From contig NC_064037.1 of NCBI RefSeq assembly GCF_932526225.1, forward strand, positions 3,439,203 to 3,503,202: a stretch of 64,000 nucleotides of DNA. Direction: 5' to 3'. The notes below the pieces were generated by a model that had not been told where the DNA came from, did not search any database, and worked only from the letters and a program-made list of their open reading frames with translations. The stretch's first letter is position 1. Every line of letters begins with the position of its first letter. This DNA comes from Nematostella vectensis (Eukaryota; Cnidaria; Anthozoa; Actiniaria; Edwardsiidae). Positions 48,701 to 61,700 of this stretch are shown in pieces. The position numbers and the translations under genes were made by a program.

Positions 48701-50629
48701 TCTTTTTTTAAAAATAAAAACCTGTTTTAAATTTTTAGGCTAACATGTTCTTAAATTCTAGGTTCTTATAAGCGGGTAAGTAGTACTATATCTTTTTCAT
48801 GTATCTAGTGTCTTTACGACCTCAACATTGCGAGTGCTCAAAACCGTGCCGTGTTTAACAAAATTTGATTAAAGGTATAAATACATATCAGAAGAGTTCA
48901 TTGTAATATCTATTTCATTTATCTAGTGGTTTTACGTCCTCAAAATTGCGATTGTCCAAAGCCGTGCACCTCTCTAAAGTACAAAGCACAGATCTCGACG
49001 TCTTACTTCCCATCGGAGTCTCTGTGGGAATCACTCATCCCTTTGCTCGGCCAGTCTTCGCTACCATTCGTGAACCTCACTGGAAGAACGCTTGAACAAG
49101 CCACGGCTGAGGCACAAGTGAATGTTAGGTACGAAAGGCAGCTGACACTGACATAGACGAACGCGGGCGGGCGGAACCACGGTCAGTTGGCAATGATACG
49201 GACATGATACAGACATGAGAAGCGTAGAAACTCTGCTCCCCCTTAGTCAACATAGCTTTAAACGAAGAATATATGCATATGTCTGTGCATACCTCACCAC
49301 CCTCTCTCTCTCAGCAAATTCTGTCTATGCTTAACTAATACCTGATGATTTGATTCCAGGAAAAGCGTTTGCATGGTGAATGTGTTTTTTGAGACCCTCG
49401 TGACCGACATTTTGGAGGAGAAGCCGTCGTACGACTTAACCATGTTTGGAGGTACGGATAACTGTAATATGACCAATTTATGGAGGTACGGATAACTGCA
49501 ATATAACCATGTTTGGAGGTACGGATAACTGTAATATGGCCAATTTATGGAGGTACGGATGACTGCAATATGACCATGTTTGGAGGTAAGGATAACTGTA
49601 ATATGACCATGTTTGGAGGTACGAATAACTGTCATGTGACCATGTTTGGAGGTACGGATAACTGTAATATGACCAATTTATGGAGGTACGGATGTCATGT
49701 GACCATGTTTGGAGGTACGGATAACTGTCGTGTGACCATATTTGGAGGTACGGATAACTGTCATTGTGACCATGTTTGGAGGTACGGATAACTGTCATGT
49801 GACCATGTTTGGAGGTACGGATAACTGTAATATGACCAATTTATGGAGGTACGGATAACTGGAAAATGACCATGTTTGGAGGTACGGATAACTGTCATGT
49901 GACCATGTTTGGAGTTACGGATAACCGTAATATGACCATGTTTGGAGGTACGGATAACTGTAATATGACCATTTTTGGAGGTACGGATAACTGCAATATG
50001 ACCATGTTTGGAGGTACGGATAACTGTAATATGACCATGTTTGGAGGTACGGATACCTGTAATATTGCCATGTTTGGAGGTACGAATAACTGTCATGTGA
50101 CCATGTTTGGAGGTACGGATAACTGCAATATGACCATGTTTTGAGGTAAGGATAACTGTAATATGACCATGTTTGGAGGTACGAATAACTGTCATGTGAC
50201 CATGTTTTGGAGGTGGAAAATGCATCCAAGTACTTAGTGAGTAATAACAAACAAAATATTAAATGCGACTTTTTTTAAATTGCGAATTTTTGTAAAGTGT
50301 CATTAAAAGTTTGAGCTTTTCGTCCCTGAGGCCATACATAGCAAGAGGATTGTAAAAAATGTGTCTTTTACCTCTCTCTTGAATTGCGCATTTTCCAGGG
50401 TTTTCCGTCATGTCTTGGAGGTACGGATTACTGTAATATGGCATAATTTGAATATCAATTTTTGTAATGTACAGCCGATCTTGGCGGAACGATGGGTTTA
50501 TTTCTGGGCTGCAGTATACTCACAATCTGCGAATTCATCGATCTCGTAATCATACTCGTCGCTAACGGGTGGCGCAAAGGGAAAGCTAGAGTTATAGACG
50601 TCAAGGAGAAACCTGAAGCGAGACCCTGA
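45720..50629 (+). CDS. DEG/ENaC-family sodium channel (ASIC/HyNaC-like)
   Basis: Seven exons: 45720-46268, 46438-46689, 47353-47506, 47632-47694, 48927-49128, 49360-49451, 50475-50629. Total 1467 nt, 488 aa, all phases consistent. Known family: trimeric amiloride-sensitive cation channels gated by acid, peptides or force. Seen: the gating motif TLHG (residues 39-42), TM1 about 55-75, FPAITICNQN after TM1, GLCYTFNSG, LPAPYSSNC, the Cys-rich CDCPKPC knuckle, NVFFETLV, and ADLGGTMGLFLGCS into TM2 (about 443-466). The selectivity filter reads GCS rather than the common GAS. The tail is short and basic. Three introns carry large tandem arrays, two of which multiply the donor site. AATAAA at 50880-50885. 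Confidence 0.95.
46661..47218 (+). repeat. 39/47-bp minisatellite spanning the exon 2 donor of the channel gene
   Basis: The unit is the last about 29 nt of exon 2 (CCACCAATATCCGCCTTATA, then AGAGAAAAG) plus the first 18 nt of the intron starting GTAAAGTGTTC. Donors recur at 46690, 46729, 46768, 46807, 46846, 46893, 46940, 46987, 47034, 47081, 47128 and 47175. The first spacings are 39 bp (an 8-nt deletion of the unit) and the rest 47 bp. Reading past the first donor meets TAA after 12 codons. Confidence 0.93.
47808..48072. repeat. 42-bp minisatellite, about 6 units, channel intron 4
   Basis: Units of TTTATAACAAGGATTCCCAA plus TCCATCGTGCTATGATGTGCAC in tandem. Since 42 is a multiple of three, open frames run through on both strands (178 and 148 codons). 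These are repeat artefacts about 115 bp into the intron. Confidence 0.9.
48277..48925 (+). repeat. Three decayed copies of the exon 5 acceptor and start
   Basis: Upstream of the real exon 5 (48927) three sequences near 48283, 48388 and 48810 repeat the acceptor TATCTAG plus the start of the exon. They encode NCDCQTPC, NCECSKPC and HCECSKPC, against NCDCPKPC in the real exon. Each soon reaches a stop or loses similarity. Spacing is about 105-120 bp, and the second and third copies are split by a MITE. Confidence 0.8.
48446..48780. mobile_element. 335-bp mariner-like MITE with TA target site
   Basis: TIRs CTTACCCGCTTATAAGAACC and inverse, 20 bp or more, flanked by TA on both sides (48444-48445 and 48781-48782). 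It is inserted between pseudo-exon copies two and three. Confidence 0.8.
49438..50220 (+). repeat. 33-bp minisatellite spanning the exon 6 donor of the channel gene
   Basis: The unit is the last 13 nt of exon 6 (ACCATGTTTGGAG) plus 20 nt of intron starting GTACGGATAACTG, about 23 copies. Variant units read CCAATTTATGGAG. Nearly every unit keeps the GGAG|GTACGG donor. 33 bp is 11 codons, so long open frames appear on both strands. Confidence 0.93.
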
Positions 50630-50639
50630 TGCAACCCAT

Positions 50640-51020
50640 CTCATGTGTGTCAGTAATACAGTGAGGGCAAAACATATGGCGTGACATACCTAAGGCGTTA
50701 CAGGCGTGACTTGTTGAAGGCGTGACATCAGAGGCGTGACAAGGCTAAGGCAAAACGCAAGGTGTGGCAAACTGAAGGCGTGACATTCTGAAGGCGTGAC
50801 ATAACTAATGTGGAGCGCAAGGTGTGACATACCCAAGGTGTGACATAACCAGAGCGTGACATACTGGATGTGTCACACAAATAAAGCGTGACATGTTTAA
50901 GGCGTGACATAACCAAAGCGTGACATGTTGAAGGCGTGACACATCAAAAGCATGATAAAACTAGAAGGCGTAACACACCGGGGGTGGTATATCCAAGGCG
51001 TGCGAGATAGCGAGGGCTCA
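50640..51020. repeat. Degenerate 16-20-bp repeat after the channel stop codon
   Basis: Irregular repeats of AAGGCGTGACATAACC type, about 20 units, starting within about 40 bp of the stop codon and so probably in the 3' UTR. Confidence 0.75.
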
Positions 51021-51059
51021 ACTGTGACGTGACACTATGAAGGCGCTACTGTGAAGTTG

Positions 51060-54000
51060 GATACCAAAGGCGAACACGTATATTAAATTATTCCATAGGC
51101 ATGACATTGAAACATAGTCAATAAGTACTATTAATTTCATGTGTATTTGTTTTCTCATTAATGCTATGTTGTTCATAAGTAGGAAAAGTGAATATTAGAA
51201 ATAAAAAATAAAACACATTCCAGGAATGCACACTATCCGAAAAATAACCTCCTATGCCTTTGCCGTGGAAACACGGACGTCAAATGCCACATTCATTCTC
51301 TATTCTGTAGTCCCTGCGTAACAGTTATTGGAGACCATAAACAAGAGTGTTGAGAAGACATTACAAAAATAGATGCAATGCAATGCAACTCTAGAATATA
51401 CAAACATGTCCATGTATTAATTAGAAGAAAACCAGAAAAGAATAAGAAAAAACTACGTGGTATGCAAAACTGGTAAGGTCAAGTGAAAGGCGAATGCAAT
51501 TATCTAAATATGTAGGCATGAGGAAACCTCTAGGGAATGCGCAAGGCACGAATCCCGAATGCCCAACCTAAACACATTTTTAAGCGACCACTCCCCAAAA
51601 TATCCCAGAATACTGGCCGCACTAAAACCATTGTATTTATATACAGATCACTATACTGGTAAATAAAATCATTGTATTGTAACCCTCCCAAATGCGGCCA
51701 TCTACCTCCGTTTGGCGGCGTGTCACCATTTTTCAGTCGCACATTTAATATCAAGCGGTTATTATTTGATCTAAGAACCTTTTGATGACAAAATGATGGG
51801 CAATTGTCCTTGCGACAGAGATTTAAGGCCTTTCCCGACTGTTGCCGACAAGTGCCCGACAGTTTTCAATTTAGACAAAGCCAATCTTAATTGAGCTTTA
51901 GATTACGAGCAGATAGCCACTGCGTTACTTTAAACTTCCATTAAAGGGGCCCGTGAGCGGATTCAGAATTTTATATAGGAGTTGGATAAGAGGGTCCAGG
52001 AATAAGTTTAATACTTTATTTGTTGATTCATACAAAACAAAAGGGTGGATATCCCCCCTGCATTCTTCCCCGGGGGCACTCAGCAAAGACCCGAGGGTGG
52101 GGGCACTTAGCAAAGACCCGAATTCGGTAGTCAGTATAAACCAGTATATTATTATCATTAGATGGTAATATATTTTTCATATAACTAAGTCAATATTGCC
52201 ACGAACGGTGGATCAAGGATCTTTACATACCTAGTAAATAACATCGCCTGGCTTGCCTCAGTTTCATTAGAGAGGTATTCCTGAGAGCAGATAACCCCTA
52301 AGCGATAACTTATGAAAAACAAATTCAGAGTATAGAAACTCTCTTTTCCCGCCGGACTAACATTTATATTTGGACGAAGCTCCCCGACACTCCCCCCCCC
52401 CCCCCCATTCATTTCGTGGTGAATCAATGCGCGTTTATAATGCTTCCCCTTATTAGCATTTCGCATTTCCGTGACTCTGTCCGTGGCATTTTGTATATCT
52501 TAAACATCTATCCATCGGAGTGTGCGTTCAACTTTAGACTCAAAGTCAGGCAAGCACCGCTTAATGCATGTAATCACAAGCGTGGGTCATAATGTAAGCA
52601 CTGCAATAAAAAAGACCATAGGATGTATCCCCAGACAATCCTTAACAATGGTCCGTTAGAATGAAGTGCAATAATGAGAGAGGGACGTCCGGCGAAAGTC
52701 CGCAATAAAAAAAAGACTTTGATTTGCAGTCCTAAAGGGGGAAAAGGCCTTACCATAAAAACAAAGGGATTTACAGTCATCAATCGAATAAACAGTCTTA
52801 TGAAAAAAAAAAGATAACCAAGGTCCTCGAAAGGCAATAAATGAGCTTGGCTCTCTTCACTATGCCGATATGCCCACTGAAGTCAGATAAACCTTAAAAC
52901 CACGCCCGCCATAGAGTGCAACGCCTGATAACACGTCCGTGATAAGAGGTTCTGGTTTTTAGACTCGGCATTCAGTGATTCACAACACAAACTGCACCAG
53001 GTGAGAAATACAAACACATTTTACCCTCCCCGCAGTAAATTATAGGACGTATATTTAGCTATAAATGGCTGCGTGTCAGCCTTACCGTGGTCGTAACTCT
53101 TGGAATCGGATCCATTGATGATTTCTACGCTCTTCTAATTTCGGGCTGATATACCTATACGCGTTTAATTTATCAAGTACTAGGACAAGCAATGGTCGGG
53201 CTAGAATGTGATACCTTTTAAACAGAAATAACGAATCATATTATAATCATTTGAAGGTTTTTAATAGAGATACTTTTAATAGAGAGAGATTTTAATAGAG
53301 AAACCCAAGCATATGGATTAGTAACTAAACCGGACCATTTATGCATCAAAACGAAATCATTTTATTTAATGAGTTCAAAACGTAAAAGTAATACTTCGCG
53401 TACAAAGTGTTACAAAAACCGTTAGAATATTTAAGAAGAAGCGTAAAACATAATCATATGCAAGGCAATTTTGTTTACGCTAAAATAGAGACATATCGAT
53501 TACTGAGTTGGGTCGAGAAGATAAGATATACCGTGTGCTGCAGGGGCGTTAGCCGGGCTATCCGGAGAAGCCGGCTAGCAGACTTGGATGGCTTGCGTGG
53601 TATACACGATCATCAGGGAGGTCGTCCCTACAAAGGATTGTATATATCTCAAACACTTCCGCCGAGTTCTATTTTCTATTTTTTTTTATGGTTGGTAGAA
53701 TGAGTTGCAGCGATGGGGGATGCGTTCTCCTGGGGACCCGGGGAGCATTCAAGAATATTATTGATGCCCCTGATACTGTACTATGACCGGTTACCCGGTT
53801 AGAATACGATACCGCCGATCCGCGCACACGCTTTTTTTTTTGTGATTCTATACTTTTTATATAGTACAATTGATTTGTACTATATATTGATGTACAATTG
53901 ATGAATTTGAAGAATAAAAGAATCTGAGAAACATTTTGATAAGATAATGAAACATTATCTTTTGGGATGCAACCAGGAAACAACTGCTAAAAAAACAACG

Positions 54001-55789
54001 CGTTGTATTCTTCACTCATTTTATATCTTGAATAATAGAGGCCATGCGCACGTATGGCGACTGAGAGACCACGGGAACCATGGCGCCCAGGTAGATCTCG
54101 ATATTTTTCACGCTACGTCACAGCGAGCTGTGCGTGGCGTAAGCAACTAATAAACAGGGCTAGAGCGGTGTTGGGGCCGAAATCTATAGCCTAGCCGTAA
54201 AGCTTTATCCGACATACGGTGATTCAGCGCATGTCTGGAGGTATGGTCTATATTTTTGTGTTTGCATTAAAACCAGGTTCGATCCCAGGTTAAGAACATT
54301 TGTTTTCCTGTTATTTTATATTCCCTCGGGTCTGTTCCGCAAAATATATGTTCTGCAGCCCGTTTTTTTTGCTGGCTGGAAAGATGTATGACCCCTTGGT
54401 TGCTGGGAAAAAATCATCCCTGGCAAATTTGTGGAGTCAAATTAGTTGTGCTGGAAAATTTTGGGGGCGCTGGAGCTGGGGCGGATTCTTGGGAAAAAAT
54501 TATCCCGGTCGGTTATACAGGCAATTATTTATTTGCTTAAATGCTTGCCACTGTTGGCTGGGAAAAAAAATCCTAGCCAATGCTGGCTAGGAAAAAAAGG
54601 AATGGTCCCTCCTGGGAAAAAGGAACAGATAATTTCTCATTAATTTTTTAAACGGATATTTGCGGCATCAGGGGGGGGGGGGGCTATTGTGTCTTGCTAA
54701 GAAAATAATTTAGTGCTAATAAATACAGGGGTTACAGAAATAACAATATTCTTGATATAATAATGATCGACATGCCCTGTCCCGGAAAAGTTGCAGTGCA
54801 TTGTATTTGTGATTCAGTAGGGGTGAAATCATTTTGATGAAAACGATGCAAATAATTTAATAAATACAATTTTAGATATATACCTTTTATCCAAGGTCGT
54901 GTTTGAAAATAGAGATGTCGATTTCGTAGCAGTGGCCAGAACTTAGTGGGTTTATAGAACCAAAACGACTGACAAAAGAAGAGAGGCGGGGCGTATTTGA
55001 GAAGGGATTTATTGCAAACTATCCTTTTGCCATTTTTGACTGTAAGTACTTTTGTCCCAAAAGTCTTTTGTTTCAAAAGTCTCAGATTCTATAAAGCAAA
55101 GTAAAGTTCGCTGCTCTCTATATTAGAATGATACTTTACATTTAACTCAAGCAAGAATAACTTCTATTCGTTTGTTACGTTAAATTTTATTATCTTTCAG
55201 CTCTAAGGAAAAGATAAGGGGCTAATTAAGAGGGGTAAAATCATGTCGCGTTAAACACAAGGTTCCGCTATAAAAAAGGAAAGCTCTTCCCTACACCAGG
55301 CTCGAATTTGCAATTATAACCAGAACACTGTCACGCTAGCAGTCAAATCTAAAGTAGATTGCCCCTTAATAAATTCAAATAAGTATCATACACTTTTTTT
55401 AATTAATAATATTTTCCATGCCATTAACAGCAGCTGCATTCACTACAACTATGGTCTGTCTTGTTTGGAAATCACCGGGGTGGTCTACCCGGAGGGGAAC
55501 AGAGAGATAGCGTGTAACGTGGTGGTGGTCAAGAATTCAAGAAATCTCGATTAATAAATTTCTCGATTAATACAGACGTCGCGCTGAAAGTTATCCTAGG
55601 AAGATTTCTCAAGTGATACAACTTTATCTTGGTGTATATTTATCGCATCGATGTTGTTCTCTGTATAATAACATAAATTGCGACGCGGTGATGTATGATG
55701 TATTACATAGGCGACAACTAAGAATTTGTAAAATTTCATAAACGGCTATGATTAAAAAAAAATTTAGTTCTTTCCTTAGAGGTTGCGCC
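51060..55789. other. Intergenic region between channel and transporter genes
   Basis: No gene seen. It contains a short direct repeat of TAGCAAAGACCCGA near 52085-52120, homopolymer C and G runs near 52385 and 54670, a SINE-like repeat at 54090-54295, and degenerate GCTGGGAAAAA repeats at about 54400-54620. The SLC22 promoter should be close to 55790. Confidence 0.5.
54090..54295 (+). mobile_element. SINE-like dispersed repeat, copy 2
   Basis: Same family as 32160-32465 in the opposite orientation. It has CAGCGAGCTGTGCGTGGCGT near its start and GGTTCGATCCC (54276-54286), a good Pol III B-box match, near its end. Confidence 0.5.
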
Positions 55790-58700
55790 ATGGACGAAAA
55801 CGCCAACCCTGTTCCAACCAAGCCACACGTGTACGACGACATCTTTGACCACGTGCGCTCATTTGGAAGCTACCAAAGAGGATTGTGGGTAGCGCTGAGC
55901 GTGCTGGTGATGCCAATGGGGGCTCAGTTTGCGGCACTGATATTCGCCATGGGCACACCCCACTACCATTGTGCCACGCCCAACGTCACCTGCCCTCCAA
56001 GACAATGCTGCGCCAACTGCACGGAGTACATATTTGATGGGCCCATGACGTCAACGGTATCCGAGGTGGGTGGAGGGAGGGGTATTAAGGGGAGAGGTTG
56101 GGGTACTCAGGCGAGGGGTGAGGGGTACTAAGAGGAGGGGTGAGGGGTACTAAGAGGAGGGGTGAGGGGTACTAAGGGGAGGGGTTAGGGGTACTAAGAA
56201 GAGGGGTTAGGGGTACTAAGAGGAGGGGTGAGGGGTACTAAGGGGAGGGGTGAGGGGTACTAAGAGGAGGGGTGAGGGGTACTAAGAGGAGGGGTGAGGG
56301 GTACTAAGAGGAGGGGTGAGGGGTACTAAGAGGAGGGGTGAGGGGTACTAAGGGGAGGGGTTAGGGGTACTAAGGGGAGGGGTTATGGGTTATTAAGGGG
56401 AGGGGTTATGGGTTCTAAGGGGAGGGGTTAGGGGTACTAAGGGGAGGGGTTAGGGGTACTAAGAGGAGGGGTGAGAGGTACTAAGAGGAGGGGTTAGGCG
56501 TACTAAGTGGAGGGGTTAGGGGTACTAAGGCGAGGGGTGAGGGGTACTAAGAGGAGGGGTGAGGGTACTAAGGGGAGGGGTTAGGGGTACTAAGAGGGGA
56601 GGGGTGAGAGGTACTAAGGGGCGGGGTGAGGGGTACTAAGAGGAGGGGTTAGGAGTACTAAGGGGAGGGGTGAGGGGTACTAAGGGGAGGGGTGAGGGGT
56701 ACTAAGAGGAGGGGTGAGGGGTACTAAGAGGAGGGGTTAGGAGTACTAAGGGGAGGGGTGAGGGTACTAAGGGGAGGGGTGAGGGGTACTAAGGGGAGGG
56801 GTTAGGGGTACTAAAAGGAGGGGTGAGGGGTACTAAGAGGAGGGTGAGGGGTACTAAGGGGAGGGGTGAGGGGTACTAAGGGGAGGTGTAAGGGGTACTA
56901 AGAGAAGGGATGAGGGGTACTAAGGGGAAGGGTGAGGGGTACTAAGGGGAGGGGTGAGGGGTACTAAGAGGAGGGTTAGGGGAGGGATGAGAACTGAGGG
57001 GTGAGGGGGTAAGAAGCGGTTACATCCTCAAGATTTATCAAAGCCGTGTTTATAAAGTTATAAATATAACCAGAGCAATGATCGAATATTGCAATTCGTT
57101 TGTCTTGCATTGGTTGTTACACCAAACCCCTAACGCAACTCCCAACGCATATTTCTTCCCAAACCATAAACCAGTTTAAGGGAAAAAATCGTTTTACATC
57201 CTACGGAGGTAAAGTAGAATTCCTCTGCCCGTTAGGCTCGATTTCTAGCTCGTTTTTTGTGAGCCCACAGCATTAGGCCTAGCGACGGCTGGAAATAGAG
57301 TCTGTTTGCCCGTAAAATCAAACAAAATTTGCAGTTCCTTTATCAGCCATATCATACTAAGTTAACTTCCTTCTCGTTCATTTTCAACATATAAAATGTT
57401 GATCGATTTTTTCATTCTTTATTTGGGCAGCTATTATACTATTCATTTATTCCTGATAACTCTACCACCTTCAGAGTTCTAGTTAGTGGAGCTCTATAAC
57501 CTTCAGAGTTCGAGTTAGCGGAGCTCGACTGTGTGAATTGTTGCGTTTCAGTGGAAGCTGATTTGTGACCGCGGATACCTGGGCGCTACTCTGCAGTCCT
57601 GCTTTTTTGTGGGCATGCTGATTGGCTCGCTTGTGTGTGGCGTCATATCTGACGCGTGGGGACGCAAGAAGTGTCTGTTCATCTCATATACATTTCTGGT
57701 GAAGTTATTGTTATATATGTTGTCTTGCATATGTTGTGTTACATATATTGAGTTACAGAAGTCCCTACGTATTTAACGGTTATCCAAAAGAGTCCTGCAA
57801 AATAGTGGTGCTCGTAAACTCATGAGCGTACGTTTTTTAATATTACTGAATTTATTATTGTCGTCGTTTTTTGCTTTTTACTGCTATAAAATTAACCACT
57901 TGGCTTTAGGAGTGTGTGTGAGAAGGAGGGGGGGGGGGGGGAGAAGGGCTTTAATGAGATTGCGGATTTTTAAAATTAGGCTTTTAGGAGTTTTCGAGTA
58001 TATAAAAAGCTGATGTTGTCGGTGGCGATGATAGTGTTGTTGTTATGTTTTTAATGCTACTGTTGATGATAATGATGATTATTTGTGTATATGATGTTAT
58101 TGCTGATGCTATTGTTCATACTGCCATACTATACCACTAATGACTGCGTCCCGTATCTCTAGGGTGTGGCGGGTGTGGGGTCTGCGTGTGTTGACTGTGT
58201 GTCATTCTTCGCCTTCCTGCGTTTCGTGGTCGGGTTCGGGTTAACAGGCGTCATGCTTTCCGAATACGTCTACTTGGCTGAGATGGTCGGGCCAAAGCGT
58301 CGGACGCTGATTGCCGTGTTGTTTGCCTTATTTGGTGGCGCTGCGGACATTTTCTTTGTGCTCATAGCATACCTCATACGCGCCTGGAGAACCTTATTGT
58401 TGGTATACACGGTACCAGCTTTTGCAGTGCTGCTATGCTGGAGGTATGTGAACCTCACTGGGAGACGCATCAGGTTCCCCTAAAGGGGCGTTGACAAACT
58501 AGACCTGACACCTTGACGCCTGAAAGCTCAGCTTGTACTATTTCCAGAGCGCAGCTCACAACATCAAGAAAATATTTGGGGCACACCCACGCCGCTACTG
58601 GTCAATCGCTTGTAATTCTCTCCCACACCGCTACTGGTCAATCCCTTGTAATTCCTGAAAATATCATAGGGAGGGGAACACATGCCCCCAGTGCCCCACC

Positions 58701-61700
58701 CCTGCTACGGCCCAAATCGCAAATCACTCCCAAAAAAGAAAACAAGCTGTTTGCATAGCACCGTAGTTTGTTTTGCTATATATTTTTCCTAGCTATACCA
58801 TTCAACCCTCAGACATTGCTTAATCTTTGTTAGGTGGATCCCGGAATCCCCTCGCTGGCTTCTGGCTCATGGGTACGTGGATACAGCTTATGCTGTCATC
58901 ATGAAGTACGGCCCTAAGAAAGGGCAACGTTCCGTGGATTCAGCTGCTCTGATGGGCCTGGTAACGAGCATCCGTAGAGATCAGCTGAAGGACGAAAAGG
59001 CAGCCAAGAGACACGCTCCTCTTGATTTGCTTAGCGGATGGAAACTGAGGAAATGGTCGTTCATCCTTGCGTACCAGTGGTAATTCATCGGATTATTTTC
59101 AGTTTTAATGATCGTAGCTAGAATTTTTTTTGTCATAGGAGAGTGGCTTATGAGTAGGGAAATTAGGGAGAAGAGTTAGTTTTCCCTTCCTTTTTACTCG
59201 TTTGTATACACCTATTTCAAATAAGGTTGCACAGGATAGCCTTATATATCGTAAGCTACATTAGCTCATGGGTAACGCATAATGAGCTGAAACCTGTTCT
59301 CTAAAATATATGTCAATGTGAATGGGGCTTGAGAAAAATGGCCCTCTAAGGGGGCTTCATCTTAAGGTATTATTTAATGAAGCACTTCCTTAGGTCTGAA
59401 ATACCGATTTACTGGGGGAGGAGTTCGGGTCCTTATTTCCAGTATAATTCCATATTTCTTTCGCCCACCTTTCCTCTCATACCGATATTTACAGCTTTTC
59501 TACTCAACTGTATACTCCCTTTGAGTAGCTGCACTGACCTCTCCTTTGCTTGTGTCCAGGTTTTCCGTCTCGTTACTCTACTTTGGCATGCTCCTGTTCA
59601 TCTCACAGCTCTCAGGTCAACTCCACGTGAACTACTTCATCATAACGGGTCTTCAGTTCGTCAGTGTTGTGTTCAAGTGGATTCTTCTGCAATAGTAAGC
59701 GCCACCATCAACCAATGTCAATCATCCACAAAATCATAAGCGCCGCCACAAAGCTTAATCATCAGAATCTACAGCCAAAATCAACAATCGTGATTTTATA
59801 GTGGTCATAACTACGATAATACAATTCAATTCAATGATCTATAAAAGCTTTATTTCCATAAAATGCCACGATGTCTAGATAACTATAATCATGGGTTTTA
59901 TTTGATACCCGGGCGTAGCAGGGGTTCCCCTAGTCGCAACAAAAAAGCTGAAAAATATCTTAACCATGGTACATTTTTTTCGTAAATTGTTTTATTTCCT
60001 ACGTCTGTCTGGTTATTTTAAACACGCCATGGCGTACTGGCGCGCGGAGAACCGCACTATCATGTTTTATCATTCGTTCGCTGCGTTTGCCAAGTTTCAA
60101 GCGCTAGACCACTTGACATTATAAGCCTTTTCAGGGACGCGTCTAGAGAGAACGGAGCGTGGGATCCAGAGTAGTAATTCAATGACCACTGATAAATTAA
60201 GTTTAAATGGGCATTCTTAGCTTTGGTAATATAAGTCACTAGATCCACCTAGACACTTTTCTATCCAAATACACGCATCAAACTATCGGTCTTCTTAACG
60301 ACCAACGAAGGGGTTAACTGGTATCGAACTCATCTCGTCACATTTGCACGGTGGGGTTAGGATCCCTCGGACCCCCCCTCTCCCCTCCCCCCTTCTGGAT
60401 ACGCGCCTGCATTAATTACAAAAGAGAAAGTTAACTGGAGGCCAACCAATAAAAGAAGCACAGAGGGGGCACTGAGGAAATATCGTGCTAGTTATGTTTA
60501 TCCTAAGTACCTAGCTAAAGGCTGGCGCAAGAGGCGCGTTAACCAGAGTAAAATATTTTATTTGAGTCGTCTTACTTATCCTTTTTAGTGCAGGGAGGCG
60601 TTTGACGCATGGAGCATGCGCAGTAACCGCAGGAGTCATGTTACTCACGATGTTGGCGATCTACAAAGGTAAACCCTGTAAGAAAATAATGAAAACACTA
60701 TTGTCAAATCATATATAAGTGTCTGCTAAGTATGAAATCCAACTTTGAAATCGCCATCCAAATTTTGCATTTTAATTTGTCTTATAAAGAGGCTGCACCC
60801 CCCCCCCCGAAAAAAAAACTGATTGAGCTCGGGCTTCCTGTGTGTGATCTTCTCTAGGTTATCCGCTGCTTACAACAGCGCTGGCTCTCGTCGGCACAAT
60901 GTTCGGTAACATCAACTGGGCCTCTGTGTATTTGACGACAGCGGAGCTTTACCCGACAAGAATCAGGTAAGTCTGCATTCATTTACAACATCGGCATTTT
61001 TTTTTACTTTTACTACACCATTCTATCATCGCTATCAACCTCATTATCATCACCATCGCTATTAACCTCATCTCTATTACCATAACTATCATTCCTGCAT
61101 TAATCTTATCATCATCACTATCATAATCATCATCATTATCATAATCATCATCATTATTTTCATCATAATCATCTTTAACAGCAACTAGCCTGCTAGCCGG
61201 CTCTCATTGGTGCAGCGCATCACGGCCTTCGCGCGCGCACAGGGTTCCCAATATTCGAAAATAAAACATTTCCGAATAACTCACAGTGAGAGCCGGCTAG
61301 CAGGCTATAACAGCAACCGGCTTTGCCATCTGACCATATTTCGATACTCATTATTAGGAACATCGCCCTTGGTGCAGGTTCTACGAGCGCTCGCATCGGT
61401 GCTATCTTGGCGCCATACGTAGCCATGACGGTAAGTATTTCACGTTCTTTGTTTTGCCAAAGACGGTTTTATCAAATATCAGCCAATAAACGTAAAGTAA
61501 TATATTTGATTGACAAGGTAAGTGTTTTTACAGTATTCTAAATTCACCGCGAAGTATTGATTTCGTTACCCACGTTGATTGACTGACGGATTCCCTGCTA
61601 GCAGAGGCCTCTTTTCTCTGTATTTCGCTGGGCTGGAGTTCGCGAGGAAAAGATACCTGTGCCATGGGTCGAAACTGTTTCTGTTGCGCATGCGTGAGCG

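Noticed and set aside
49294-50250. Many His/Ser/Tyr/Pro-rich and Met/Phe/Gly-rich frames
   Set aside because: Artefacts of the 33-bp donor-spanning minisatellite.
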